This document shows, one piece after another, positions 14,679 to 24,009 of a stretch of 64,000 nucleotides of DNA. Position 1 is the first letter of the stretch, and each line of letters starts with the position of its first letter. This stretch comes from Dokdonella_A sp014338185 (GTDB taxonomy: Bacteria > Pseudomonadota > Gammaproteobacteria > Xanthomonadales > Rhodanobacteraceae), in contig SZOS01000003.1 in assembly GCA_030263295.1 (NCBI GenBank), forward strand, positions 62,001-126,000. The letters are read 5' to 3'. The notes beneath the pieces were generated by a model. That model did no database searches, was not told where the DNA came from, and was given only the letters and a program-made list of their open reading frames with translations. The position numbers and the translations under genes were made by a program.

Positions 14679-16907
14679 TCAGCGTGCGGCAGGCTTGAGC
14701 TTCTCGTCGAAGAACTGCGCGATCAGCGTGTGCACGTGCTTGCGCAGCGCGGGTGTCGACAGGCCGTGCTTGGCGCCGGGGTAGGCCATGAGGCGGAATT
14801 GCACGCCCTTGTTCTGCAGCGCGGCCATGAGCTTGGTCGAGTTGGAGAACAGCACGTTGTCGTCGGCCATGCCATGCACGAGCAGCAGCTTGTCGGGCTC
14901 GATGCCGTCGAGCCAGTGCAGCACGCCGGATTTTTCGTAGCCGTCGGCGTTGTGCTGCGGCGTTTCCAGGTAGCGCTCGGTGTAGTGGGTGTCGTAGAGC
15001 GTCCAGTCGGTCACCGGCGCGACCGCGACGCCGGCCGCGAACTGCGGGCCGGCCTTGGCCAGCAGCATCAGCGTCTGGTAGCCGCCGTAACTCCAGCCGA
15101 AGATGCCGATGTGCCGGCCGTCGACCCACGGCTGCGCCTTGAGCCAGGCCACGCCGGTGAGCTGGTCGGCCAGCTCGGCCTTGCCCAGTTGCTTGAAGAT
15201 CGCATCGGAGAACTGCCGGCCGCGCCGCGGCGAGCCGCGGTTGTCGAGCGCGAACACCACGTAGCCGCGCTGCGCCATGTACTGCTCGAAGTAGTTGCCC
15301 CAGTTCTTGCGCACGAACTGGCTGCCGGGGCCGCCGTAGTAGGTCATGAACACCGGGTACTGGCGCGCGGGGTCGAAGCCCGCCGGCCGGTGCAGGCGGT
15401 AGTACAGCGTCTGGCCGCCGTCGCCGGTGAGCGTGCCGAAGGTGGGCGTCACGAAGCTGTCGCGGTAGGGCCAGAACGGATGGCCCTGCTTGAGCTCGTT
15501 GCGCTCGATCCATGCGATGCGGCTGCCATCGGCCTTGCGCAGCGACACCTGCGGTGGCGTGGTCGGGTTGGACCAGGTGTCGATCCATACCCGCGCATCC
15601 TCGCCGAACACCGCATCGTGGACGCCTTCGCCCTCGCTGATGCGGCGCGGCGCGGCGGCGTCGCTGCCGTCCAGGCGCACCGCGTACACCTGCACCTGCA
15701 GCGGGTCCTCGCGCCCGGCGGCGAAATACACCAGCCCGCGCTGTTCGTCGAGCGCGAGCAGGCGGTCGACATCGTGCTCGCCCTGGGTGAGCTGGCGGCG
15801 CAAGCCGCCATCGAGGCCGAACACGTACAGCTGCTTGTAGCCGCTGCGCTCGGAGGCCCACACCAGAGCATCCTCGTGGCGCAGGAAGCGCAGGTCGTTG
15901 TTGAGGTTGATCCAGGTGTTGCTGGTTTCGGTGAGCACGGTGTGCGCGCCGCTGCCGTCGGCGGCGGCGATCACGAGGTCGAGGCGGCGCTGGTCGCGGC
16001 TCTGGCGCTGGAACGCGACGCGCTTGCCGTCGGGCAGCCAGTTGACGCGGGTGAGATAGATGTCGGCATCGGTACCCAGGTCGAGCCAGCGCGTAGCGCC
16101 GCCGGTGGGCGCCACCACGCCCAGACGCACGCCCACGTTGGCGCGGCCCGCGGCCGGATAGCGCTGGCGCAGCGTCGCGGTGTGGTCGGCGTAGACCTCG
16201 CTGCGCTCGACCTCGTCCACGCCCGACTCGTCGTAGCGCTCGAACGCGATCGCGCTGTCGTCGGGCGCCCACCAGTAGCCGGTGTGGCGGTTCATTTCCT
16301 CCTGCGCGACGAACTCGGCCTCGCCATTGTGGATCGCGCCGCCACCGTCATGCGTGAGCTGGGTGGCGCGGCCGTCGTCGAGGTCGATCACGTGCAGGTT
16401 CTGCCCGCTCACGTAGCTCACGTAGCCGCCGCGCGGCGACACCTTGGGGTCGGCCACGTCGACGCCACGCGCGGTCAACGCGCGCAAGTGCTTGCCCTTG
16501 GCCGCGCCCAGTTCGTACAGCCACAGCCGCTCGTCGAGCGTGAACAGCAGGCGCTTGCCGTCGGGCGACCACAGGTAGTTCACGATGCCCTTGCTGCCGG
16601 CGATGCGTGCGCGTTCGCGGCGCGCCTTCTCGGCATCGGACAACTCCTTGTTCTCGCTCAGCGCCGCCGAATCGATCAGGCGCGTGGCCTTGCCGCTGCG
16701 CACGTCGTGCAGCCACAGGTCGAGCTGGTTCTGGTCGTCGGCGCGGCCGCGCAGGAAGCCGACATGCTTGCCGTCGGGCGCGATCTTGAGCGAGCGCGGG
16801 CTCGGCCCGGCGAGGTTGGGGTCGCCGAAGATGCGCTCGATGGTGAGATGTTCGGCAGCCACGAGACAGCTCCAGGTCAGGCCGGCCAGCAACAGCAGTG
16901 CACGCAT
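14679..16907 (-). CDS. S9-family dipeptidyl peptidase IV-like protease, exported
   Basis: A 742-residue prolyl peptidase. The first 18 residues (MRALLLLAGLTWSCLVAA) form a signal peptide, so it acts in the periplasm or outside. A beta-propeller domain follows, with the DPP4-type double-Glu segment AQEEMNRHTGYWW, then the alpha/beta-hydrolase domain: YYGGPGSQ, nucleophile GWSYGG (Ser606), HGMADDN (Asp683) and GAKHGL (His714). The full triad is present. Expected to cut X-Pro or X-Ala dipeptides from peptides. Start at 16907 gives the signal peptide. Transcribed toward the EamA gene. Confidence 0.92.
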   Translation of the reverse strand: MRALLLLAGLTWSCLVAAEHLTIERIFGDPNLAGPSPRSLKIAPDGKHVGFLRGRADDQNQLDLWLHDVRSGKATRLIDSAALSENKELSDAEKARRERARIAGSKGIVNYLWSPDGKRLLFTLDERLWLYELGAAKGKHLRALTARGVDVADPKVSPRGGYVSYVSGQNLHVIDLDDGRATQLTHDGGGAIHNGEAEFVAQEEMNRHTGYWWAPDDSAIAFERYDESGVDEVERSEVYADHTATLRQRYPAAGRANVGVRLGVVAPTGGATRWLDLGTDADIYLTRVNWLPDGKRVAFQRQSRDQRRLDLVIAAADGSGAHTVLTETSNTWINLNNDLRFLRHEDALVWASERSGYKQLYVFGLDGGLRRQLTQGEHDVDRLLALDEQRGLVYFAAGREDPLQVQVYAVRLDGSDAAAPRRISEGEGVHDAVFGEDARVWIDTWSNPTTPPQVSLRKADGSRIAWIERNELKQGHPFWPYRDSFVTPTFGTLTGDGGQTLYYRLHRPAGFDPARQYPVFMTYYGGPGSQFVRKNWGNYFEQYMAQRGYVVFALDNRGSPRRGRQFSDAIFKQLGKAELADQLTGVAWLKAQPWVDGRHIGIFGWSYGGYQTLMLLAKAGPQFAAGVAVAPVTDWTLYDTHYTERYLETPQHNADGYEKSGVLHWLDGIEPDKLLLVHGMADDNVLFSNSTKLMAALQNKGVQFRLMAYPGAKHGLSTPALRKHVHTLIAQFFDEKLKPAAR

Positions 16908-16938
16908 GACGCCTCCTGCGGATCGGGAACGCGCAAGC

Positions 16939-17727
16939 CTAACCCAGCCGCGGGGCCGATGCCGCGGGGTCGGGCCAGCGCAGGGTGAGATGACGGTTGT
17001 TGAAGTCGGCATCGGCCATGTCCGGCGCGAGTCGCGCCACCAGTTGCGCGCCGTCGTCGCCGAGCTCGACCACGTGGCCGTCGGCGATCACGCCGCCGTC
17101 GCACTGGAACTCGACGAAGCCCTGCGCCAGCTCGCCGGCATGGTTGACCAGTGCCGCGGGCACGTTGCGGATGTCGAGGTCGGGCCGCGCGAACTTGCGC
17201 AGGCCGCGCGTATGCACGCGCATGCGCGTGGCGTCGTCGGGATCGGCGTCGGCGAGGATCAGCACGTGGTCGCGGGCCTGGAAGGCATCGCGGGCAAAGT
17301 AGCGCTGCTGCCATTGCGCGGCGCCAAACAGCGACAGCATCTGCGGATCCACCACCGCCACGCCGCCCTGGTCGCACAGCGCCGCGATGGTGCCGATGAG
17401 GCCGCGCAGGCCGTCCAGGTCGGCCGGGTCCGGCACGCTGCCGCGCAGCAGCCAGCATTCGCCGGCCTGGCGCGCCGCATCGAGCAGGCTGGGGTCGTCC
17501 TCGGCCAGGATCGCGCCGAGCGAGCCGGCCAGCGGATAGCCCGGCCACTGCGCGAGCGCGGCGTTGCGGTAGCGCACCGCCTCCACGCCCGCGGGTGGCG
17601 TGCCGGTGCGGTAGCGCTGCGCGTCGATGCGCAGGTCGGGTGCGAAATCGCCGAACACGAACCACAGCCAGAACGCCTGCGCGCCGCCGTCCTGCCAGCG
17701 GCTGCGTGGCCAGTGCGGCGCGCTCAC
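16939..17727 (-). CDS. Hypothetical protein coupled to thymidine kinase
   Basis: A 262-residue cytosolic protein that I do not recognise. Visible features: aromatic N-terminus (FWLWFVFGDFAPDLR), acidic segments, the conserved-looking stretch AQWQQRYFARDAFQARDHVLIL, and HTRGLRKFARPDLDIRNVP. No signal peptide or membrane helix. A GTG start at 17727 is chosen because it overlaps the tdk stop in a GTGA arrangement; no better ATG lies at the end of tdk. It precedes the peptidase gene by 31 bases on the same strand. Confidence 0.6.
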   Translation of the reverse strand: MSAPHWPRSRWQDGGAQAFWLWFVFGDFAPDLRIDAQRYRTGTPPAGVEAVRYRNAALAQWPGYPLAGSLGAILAEDDPSLLDAARQAGECWLLRGSVPDPADLDGLRGLIGTIAALCDQGGVAVVDPQMLSLFGAAQWQQRYFARDAFQARDHVLILADADPDDATRMRVHTRGLRKFARPDLDIRNVPAALVNHAGELAQGFVEFQCDGGVIADGHVVELGDDGAQLVARLAPDMADADFNNRHLTLRWPDPAASAPRLG

Positions 17728-18422
17728 GCGCCCGCCCCGGGCATGTCCAGCGGCAGCACCGTCTGCTGCAGTTCGACGCGGCCCTCGCCCGACATGATCT
17801 TCTTGAACTCGGGGCGGCTGACCGAGACGTAGCGCTCGTTGCCGCCGATCTCCACCTGCGGGCCGTCGGTGACCGCGCGGCCGTGCTCGTCCACGCGCAC
17901 CACCATCGTCGCCTTGCGGCCGGTGTGGCAGATCGTCTTGATCTCGATGAGGTTGTCGGCCCACGCGAGCAGGTACTGGCTGCCTTCGAACAACTCGCCG
18001 CGAAAATCGGTGCGCAGCCCGTAGGCGAGCACCGGGATGCCCAGCGCGTCGACCACGTCGGTGAGTTGCCACACTTGCGCCTTGCGCAGGAACTGCGCCT
18101 CGTCCACCAGCACGCAGTCGAGCTTGCCGCGCGCGGCGACATCCGCGCGCACCAGCGCCAGCAGGTCGGCGTCGTGAGCGAAACGTCGCGCATGCGCGCG
18201 CAGGCCGATGCGCGAGGCGACCACGCCCAGGCCCGCATCGGTCGCTGGCGGCGGCGTGGCGCCGTCGGCCACCGGTGCGGGCGGCTCGTCCGCGCGCGTG
18301 TCGATCGCGGGCTTGATGATGAGCGTGCGCATGCCGCGCTCGTGGTAGTTGTACGCGCTTTGCAGCAGCGTGGTGGTCTTGCCGGCATTCATCGCCGAGT
18401 AATAGAAATAGAGCTTGGCCAT
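17724..18422 (-). CDS. tdk: Thymidine kinase, type II
   Basis: A 232-residue salvage enzyme that phosphorylates thymidine with ATP. Visible: P-loop SAMNAGKTT (Lys15), catalytic DEAQFL (Glu108), LAYGLRTDF, and the lasso segment IGGNERYVSVSRPEF. Two points are odd. An insert of about 16 residues rich in Ala/Pro follows residue 45. The zinc site looks mostly lost: the first pair reads ICHTGRK and the second SRPEF, leaving one clear cysteine. The enzyme core otherwise appears intact. Its stop overlaps the GTG of the next gene. Confidence 0.92.
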   Translation of the reverse strand: MAKLYFYYSAMNAGKTTTLLQSAYNYHERGMRTLIIKPAIDTRADEPPAPVADGATPPPATDAGLGVVASRIGLRAHARRFAHDADLLALVRADVAARGKLDCVLVDEAQFLRKAQVWQLTDVVDALGIPVLAYGLRTDFRGELFEGSQYLLAWADNLIEIKTICHTGRKATMVVRVDEHGRAVTDGPQVEIGGNERYVSVSRPEFKKIMSGEGRVELQQTVLPLDMPGAGA

Positions 18423-18761
18423 GGATGACGGCGGTGGTGGGCGCAGGGGGCGCAAGGCATGCGCGGGACTTGGCAGTGTGGCACAGCCGTGGCCCGCATC
18501 GCAGGCCGGGCCGCGCATGCGACCGGGATCGGCGATGCGCGGCGCGGCGATGTGCACGGCGGTTGGTCCGATATGCCCAATCGGACTGTCGCGGCGCAAC
18601 GCCGGTGCGCGGGTACCGCTAGACTTGCGCGCTGCGGCAGGCGGCTCGCGCCGGCCGCATGGCCGGCCCTGCGCGCGCCGACCGGGGACCCTCGTTGCGG
18701 CCGGGCCCGGTGGCGCCGCGCGCCATGGCCATTCCGTCCATCCGACCCTGAGGAACCCAGC
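18423..18761. other. Divergent intergenic region, tdk / DUF2167 gene
   Basis: A 339-base divergent promoter region. It contains GCTAGACTTGCGCGC starting at 18618, a one-base-longer version of the 14-mer found before plsB and the YdcH-like gene, with TAGACT at 18620-18625 as a likely -10 for the plus-strand gene about 135 bases downstream. No gene is seen. Confidence 0.45.
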
Positions 18762-19661
18762 ATGCATCGCAAGCACCGCCTGTACCTGCTCATCGTGTTG
18801 TTGTCGGCGCTGTGGTCGTGGACTCCGCTGCTGGCGCAGGAGCCCGCCGGGGAAGCCGATGACGGCGCCTATGCCGCGCTGATTGCCGCGCTGCAGAAGG
18901 GTCCGGCCAAGGTCGCGCTGGGCGACCAGGCCGTGCTGCAGCTGCCCGACGGTTTCGGCTACCTGCCCACGCGCGAGGCCGGCATGCTCATGGCCGCGAT
19001 GGGCAACACGGTCGACGACAACTTCCTCGGCCTCATCGTGCCGGCCAATTTCGCTGACGACGATGCCGAGGACTGGATCGTCTCGGTCGATTTCGACCCC
19101 GCCGGCTACATCAAGGACGAGGACGCCAAGAGCTGGGATGCGGATGAGCTGCTGCAGAACATCAAGGACGGCACCGAGGAGGCCAACGCCGAGCGCGAAC
19201 GCATCGGCGTCACGCCGATCGAAGTCACGCGCTGGATCCAGCCGCCCAGCTACGACGCCGCCAACCGGCGCCTGGTGTGGTCGATCGAAGGACGCGACAA
19301 GGGCGCGCCCGCCGATGCCGACAACACGGTCAACTACAACACCTACGTGCTCGGCCGCGAGGGCTACATCTCGCTCAACCTCATCACCTCGCTGTCGCAG
19401 ATCGACAAGCAGAAGCCGCTCGCGCACACACTGCTCGGCGCGGTCGCCTACAACGATGGCAAGCGCTACGACCAATACGATCCGGCCACCGACAAGCTCG
19501 CCGCGTACGGGCTGGCCGCGCTGGTCGGCGGCGTCGCAGCCAAGAAGCTCGGCCTGCTCGCGGTGGTCGCGGCCTTCCTGGCCAAGTCGTTCAAGTTCAT
19601 CATCATCGGCGTGGTCGCCGCCGCGGCGGCGCTGCGCAAGTTCATGCAGCGCAAGGCCTGA
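18762..19661 (+). CDS. DUF2167 membrane protein
   Basis: A 299-residue exported or membrane-anchored protein. An N-terminal hydrophobic segment (LYLLIVLLSALWSWTPLLAQ) acts as signal peptide, and one or two C-terminal helices (YGLAALVGGVAAKKLGLLAVVAAF, FIIIGVVAAAAAL) end in a basic tail. The core (VALGDQAVLQLPDGFGYLP, SYDAANRRLVWSI, NYNTYVLGREGYISLNLI) matches DUF2167, a family of unknown role. It is followed after four bases by yajQ, so the two are likely co-transcribed. Confidence 0.85.
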   Translation: MHRKHRLYLLIVLLSALWSWTPLLAQEPAGEADDGAYAALIAALQKGPAKVALGDQAVLQLPDGFGYLPTREAGMLMAAMGNTVDDNFLGLIVPANFADDDAEDWIVSVDFDPAGYIKDEDAKSWDADELLQNIKDGTEEANAERERIGVTPIEVTRWIQPPSYDAANRRLVWSIEGRDKGAPADADNTVNYNTYVLGREGYISLNLITSLSQIDKQKPLAHTLLGAVAYNDGKRYDQYDPATDKLAAYGLAALVGGVAAKKLGLLAVVAAFLAKSFKFIIIGVVAAAAALRKFMQRKA

Positions 19662-19665
19662 ATCC

Positions 19666-20148
19666 ATGCCCTCGTTTGACATCGTCTCCGAAGTCGACAA
19701 GCACGAACTCACCAACGCGGTGGACCAGGCCAGCCGCGAGCTGGCCAACCGCTTCGACTTCAAGGGCGTGGACGCGAGCTTCGCGCTCGACGACTACGTG
19801 ATCAACGCCGCGGCGCCGAGCGGGTTCCAGCTCAAGCAGATGCAGGACATCCTGCGCGCACGGCTGATTGCGCGCGGCATCGACGCGCGCTGCCTCGACG
19901 CGGCCGAGCCCGAGGTCAACCTCGCCAGCGCGCGGCAGAAGATCACGGTCAAGCAGGGCATCGAACAGGCGATCGCGAAGAAGATCGTGGCCGCGCTCAA
20001 GGCGGCCAAGCTCAAGGTCGAGGCGCAGATCAACGGCGACAAGCTGCGCGTGACCGGCAAGAAACGCGATGACCTGCAGGCCGCGATCGCGCTGCTGCGC
20101 AAGGATGAGTTCGGCCTGCCGCTGCAGTTCGACAACTTCCGCGACTGA
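19666..20148 (+). CDS. yajQ: YajQ-family cyclic di-GMP-binding protein
   Basis: A 160-residue cytosolic protein of the UPF0234 family. It begins MPSFDIVSEVDKHELTNAVD and holds ELANRFDFKGVD, KITVKQGIEQAIAKKIV and DDLQAAIALLRKDEFGLPLQF, which are hallmarks. Xanthomonas homologues bind cyclic di-GMP and act with a LysR-type regulator in virulence control; that role is known for the family and not shown here. Full length. It follows the DUF2167 gene by four bases. Confidence 0.93.
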   Translation: MPSFDIVSEVDKHELTNAVDQASRELANRFDFKGVDASFALDDYVINAAAPSGFQLKQMQDILRARLIARGIDARCLDAAEPEVNLASARQKITVKQGIEQAIAKKIVAALKAAKLKVEAQINGDKLRVTGKKRDDLQAAIALLRKDEFGLPLQFDNFRD

Positions 20149-20214
20149 GGCACGCGTCGGCGCAGGCAGGGCATGCCGCGCCTTGCATTCCCGGCACTGT
20201 GCGCCGGGGGAGCC

Positions 20215-21477
20215 TCAATCGAAGCCGTTGGCGAAGATGCCGTCCTCGCCGCGCAAGGGATGCGGATACGTGAACGGGTGGTAGGCGTATCCCAGGTCGT
20301 CCACGGTCGGTGCGCGCAGGAAGTAGTCGCGGCCTTCATCGAAGTAGTAGTCGCATCCGGCGAGGGACACGCCGCCCTCGGTGGTGCCGCGAACCGTGTT
20401 GTCCCAGAACCAGGCGTTCTGGGTCTGCCCGCCGAAGTTGGCCGGATAGGGATAGTACGGGCGGATCTCGCAACGCTCGGTGCCTTCAGGCAGCTCGTCG
20501 GTCCACCACTCCAGGCGCAGGATCAGCGTATGCGCGTATCCGGGGTCGATGGTGTTGCCGAACACCACGCCGTCGCCACCGCGCAGCTGGATCGCCTTGG
20601 CCGCGGTATCCGGATTGCCACCGATGATGTGGAAGGTGTTGTTGTAGATCTCCCAGCTGTGCGTTCCGACCTCGCCCTCCAGCTGGATGCCATGAGCATC
20701 CACCGCGGGATCCTCCCAGGCCGCTTCGGAGCTGGCCAGGGTGTTGTGGCGGAACACATAGCGCCCGCCATAGTTGGACGTGACCGAGTGACGGTTGTCC
20801 TCGAAGTAGTTGTCCTCGATGAAGACCGCCTCGCTGTTGAGTTCGCCCAACAGCAATGGCGACCTGCGGCTGCCACCATACGCAGCAACCCCGTATCCGG
20901 TTCCGGTGTAGTGATTGCCGGTGAATCGATTGCGGTACACCACGCCACGACTGTCCCAGCCCTCCGTCCCGGGGAAATCGGGCACCGACGCGATGGTCAA
21001 TGCCACGCCCTTGAAGTTGCGAAAATCGTTGTCGTGGATCTTGAAGTCGCGGCAGCCGTAGAACACGACCCCCGCGGTGTAGCCAGGGGTGTCGAGCACA
21101 CCGACGAAACGGATGCCGGACAGTTCCATGGTGCCACCGCTCCAGCAATTGAACTTGAGCAGTTGGGTGGTTTCATCGCCGACCGGTGTGGCGACGTGCA
21201 CGATGGTGTTGGCGGCGCCGGCGCCCTTCAGATGCACACCACCATAGCGGGTGATCATCTGCGGCCAGGTGCACTCACCGCTGCCGACTTCGACGGTGGC
21301 GCCGTCGGGCGTGGTGTCGAGCGCGTTCTTGACTTCGTCGTAGCTGCAACCGGCCAGCTGCACCAGCATGCCTGCATCGGCAGTCGATGCGGCGTTTGCG
21401 CCGGCGCAGCCGCAGGCGACGAGCCATACGAACCACAGGGACGACCAACGCAACCGGCCAGGAATCATGGTGCACAT
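20215..21477 (-). CDS. Exported right-handed beta-helix protein with C-terminal NGFD tail
   Basis: A 420-residue secreted protein. Signal peptide at about residues 1-30 (SLWFVWLVACGCAGANA). The mature part shows recurring short strands with Asn turns (FKIHDNDFRNF, VVYRNRFTGNHY, VFIEDNYFEDN, YVFRHNTL, WEIYNNTFH, VVFGNTID), the pattern of a pectate-lyase-like parallel beta-helix. It may bind or cleave polysaccharide; no catalytic residues can be assigned. It ends EDGIFANGFD, a tail type I associate with exported proteins of this order. Start at 21477 has GAGG nine bases upstream; the next Met (21468) is possible. Confidence 0.8.
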   Translation of the reverse strand: MCTMIPGRLRWSSLWFVWLVACGCAGANAASTADAGMLVQLAGCSYDEVKNALDTTPDGATVEVGSGECTWPQMITRYGGVHLKGAGAANTIVHVATPVGDETTQLLKFNCWSGGTMELSGIRFVGVLDTPGYTAGVVFYGCRDFKIHDNDFRNFKGVALTIASVPDFPGTEGWDSRGVVYRNRFTGNHYTGTGYGVAAYGGSRRSPLLLGELNSEAVFIEDNYFEDNRHSVTSNYGGRYVFRHNTLASSEAAWEDPAVDAHGIQLEGEVGTHSWEIYNNTFHIIGGNPDTAAKAIQLRGGDGVVFGNTIDPGYAHTLILRLEWWTDELPEGTERCEIRPYYPYPANFGGQTQNAWFWDNTVRGTTEGGVSLAGCDYYFDEGRDYFLRAPTVDDLGYAYHPFTYPHPLRGEDGIFANGFD

Positions 21478-21972
21478 GCCTGATACCTCGAACTGCCTGC
21501 GTGATGGGACAACGGACCACCGGCCCGTTGGTCTGGACATCGAATCCCCGCCCCATCGCGATGTTATTGCGGCACGGACACCCCCCTACATTCCGATTTG
21601 GAATTACCGTGGTCGCTGACCATCCAGTGTCCGCGCCCGGGTTTCCCACCCGGACGCGGGCGTCGCGCCGCACGCGTTTCACACAGTGATGGCTGCGCGC
21701 GTGGCGCTCCGCCCGCGCCTGCGCACGTCGCCGCCCACATCGCTCCCGAGCGTGGTCGCGCCGCCATGGCCAAGAGCTGGTGCTGATGCGTGCAACGGAC
21801 CACTGCCACCGGCGCGGCCGGTACGGCGCCGGCATGGCGTGCAGGTCCCGGAATCGGCACGGACGGTCCCGCCATTCCGCAGCCTGCGCGCCAGGATCCC
21901 GCGCACTCCTGTCAAGCTGTCGGCGGCGCGGCCTGCGCGGCACAATGCGTATCGCCCCACCGGTCCGCGTCG
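21478..21972. other. Divergent intergenic region before rep
   Basis: About 495 bases without a convincing gene. It contains the dyad ATTCC-N5-GGAAT (21590-21604) and a strong hairpin at 21632-21658 (CGCG-C-CCGGGT with ACCCGG-A-CGCG, five-base loop). Promoters for the beta-helix gene and rep are presumed here but no clear -35/-10 pair was found. Confidence 0.4.
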
Positions 21973-23949
21973 ATGAGCCTCAACCCCCAACAACGCGCCG
22001 CCGTCGAGTACGGCGATGGCCCGCTGCTCGTGCTCGCCGGCGCGGGTTCGGGCAAGACGCGCGTGATCACCGAGAAGATCGCCCACCTGATCCGGCGCCG
22101 CCAGCTGGCCGCCGACCGCATCGCCGCGATCACCTTCACCAACAAGGCCGCGCGCGAGATGCGCGAGCGCGTGTCGCGCCTGCTCCCGGGCGAGGCCGCC
22201 ACGGCGCTGACCGTGTGCACGTTCCATGCGCTCGGGCTGAAGTTCCTGCAGCTCGAACACGCGCGTGCGAGCCTGCGCCGTGGCTTCTCGGTGTTCGACG
22301 CCGACGATGCGCGCGGCCTGCTCAAGGAACTCGCGCCCAGGGACATCAAGCCCGATGCGCTGTTGGCGCTGCACAGCCTGGTGTCGCGCGCGAAGAACGA
22401 CGGCCTCACGCCCGAGCAGGCCGCCGCGGGCGCTGGCAGCGCGCGCGAGCGTGAGGCGGCGGCGATCTATGCGGCCTACCAGCGCCGCCTGGCCGCGTTC
22501 AACGCAGTGGATTTCGACGACCTGATCCGCCTGCCGCTGGCGCTGCTCGAAGGCGATGGCGAATTGCGCGCGGCCTGGCGCGAGCGCCTGCGCTACCTGC
22601 TGGTGGACGAATACCAGGACACCAACGCGGCCCAGTACCGGCTCATCAAGGCGCTCGCGGGCGAGCGCGGCGCGTTCACCGTGGTCGGCGACGACGACCA
22701 GTCGATCTACGCCTGGCGCGGGGCCAATCCGGACAACCTCAACGAACTCGCGCGCGACTATCCGGCGCTGCGCGTGGTCAAGCTCGAACAGAACTACCGC
22801 TGCGCGCGGCGCATCCTGCGCGCGGCCAATGCGGTGATCGCGCACAACGGCCACCTGTTCGACAAGCGCCTGTGGAGCGAGCAGGGCGAGGGCGCGCCGA
22901 TCCGCGTGCTCGAATGCCGCGACGACGAACACGAGGCCGAATGCGTCGCCGCCGCGATCGTGCACCTGGCGCAGACGCACAAGCGCCCGTGGAGCGAATT
23001 CGCGGTGCTGTATCGCGGCAACCACCAGTCGCGGGCGGTGGAAAAGGCCCTGCGGCTCGCGCGCGTGCCCTACCACGTGAGCGGCGGCACGGCCTTCCTC
23101 GAACGCGTCGAGGTCAAGGACCTGCTTGCCTACCTGCGCCTCATCGCCAACCCCGACGACGATGCGGCGTTCCTGCGCATCGTCAACCTGCCGCGGCGCG
23201 ACATCGGCGCGACCACGCTGGAGCAGCTCGGCGAGCTCGCCGGTTCGCGCCAACTGTCGATGTTGCGCGCGGTGCGCCACGACGGCCTGCTCGCCCGCTT
23301 CGCCACGCGCGCCGCCTCCGCGCTCGCGGGCTTCGCCCGCCTCATCGGCGAGTTCGAGCAACGTGCCGAGCGCACCGCCGCGGGCGACCTCGTGACCGAG
23401 CTCGTCGCGCGCATCGGCTACGCCGAACACATCGCCACCCAGGTCAAGGAGCCCGCGCTGCGCGAACGGCGGCTCGACAACCTGCGCGAGCTCATCGAGT
23501 GGCTGCGCGCGCTGCCCGGCAGCGGCGCGGGCGACCTCGCCGCGCAGCTGGCGCTGCTCACGCATGCCGACCGCGACGACCCCGGCAATGCGGTGCGCCT
23601 CATGACCCTGCATGCGGCCAAGGGCCTGGAGTTCGGCGGCGTGTTCCTGGTCGGCGTCGAGGACGGCACGCTGCCGCACGAGGGCAGCATCGAGGAAGGC
23701 CGGCTGGAAGAGGAGCGACGGCTGCTCTACGTCGGCATCACGCGCGCCAAGGACCATCTCACCCTGTCATGGGCGCGCCGGCGCAAGCGCTTCGGCGAGT
23801 TCGTCGCCAACCAGCCCAGCCGCTTCCTCAAGGAACTGCCGCCGGCCGACCTGCACTGGGTCGGGCGCGACGAGGTGCAGGACGCGGCCCACCGCCAGGA
23901 ACTTGCCAGCGCGCACCTCGCGCGGCTGGCCAGCCTGCTCGCCGATTGA
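21973..23949 (+). CDS. rep: ATP-dependent DNA helicase Rep (UvrD/Rep superfamily 1)
   Basis: A 658-residue 3'-5' DNA helicase that helps replication forks pass proteins and restart. Motifs in order: Q-motif MSLNPQQRAAVEY, Walker A LAGAGSGKT, AAITFTNKAAREM, Walker B LVDEYQDTN, GDDDQSIYAWRGA, LEQNYRC, and near the C-terminus VRLMTLHAAKGLEF and EERRLLYVGITRAKDHL. Length and motif set fit Rep rather than the longer UvrD, though the two are close relatives. The start at 21973 is directly before the Q-motif. Confidence 0.93.
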   Translation: MSLNPQQRAAVEYGDGPLLVLAGAGSGKTRVITEKIAHLIRRRQLAADRIAAITFTNKAAREMRERVSRLLPGEAATALTVCTFHALGLKFLQLEHARASLRRGFSVFDADDARGLLKELAPRDIKPDALLALHSLVSRAKNDGLTPEQAAAGAGSAREREAAAIYAAYQRRLAAFNAVDFDDLIRLPLALLEGDGELRAAWRERLRYLLVDEYQDTNAAQYRLIKALAGERGAFTVVGDDDQSIYAWRGANPDNLNELARDYPALRVVKLEQNYRCARRILRAANAVIAHNGHLFDKRLWSEQGEGAPIRVLECRDDEHEAECVAAAIVHLAQTHKRPWSEFAVLYRGNHQSRAVEKALRLARVPYHVSGGTAFLERVEVKDLLAYLRLIANPDDDAAFLRIVNLPRRDIGATTLEQLGELAGSRQLSMLRAVRHDGLLARFATRAASALAGFARLIGEFEQRAERTAAGDLVTELVARIGYAEHIATQVKEPALRERRLDNLRELIEWLRALPGSGAGDLAAQLALLTHADRDDPGNAVRLMTLHAAKGLEFGGVFLVGVEDGTLPHEGSIEEGRLEEERRLLYVGITRAKDHLTLSWARRRKRFGEFVANQPSRFLKELPPADLHWVGRDEVQDAAHRQELASAHLARLASLLAD

Positions 23950-23954
23950 CCAGC

Positions 23955-23971
23955 GCCGCGGCGACCGCGGC
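23955..23971. terminator. GC hairpin after rep, no U-tract
   Basis: GCCGCGG (23955-23961) and CCGCGGC (23965-23971) pair perfectly around a CGA loop, six bases after the rep stop and ahead of the convergent permease stop at 24010. There is no T-run. Confidence 0.35.
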
Positions 23972-24009
23972 CGTGCCGCCCCGCGCGCCGGCAGGCGCCC
24001 GGAGCACGT

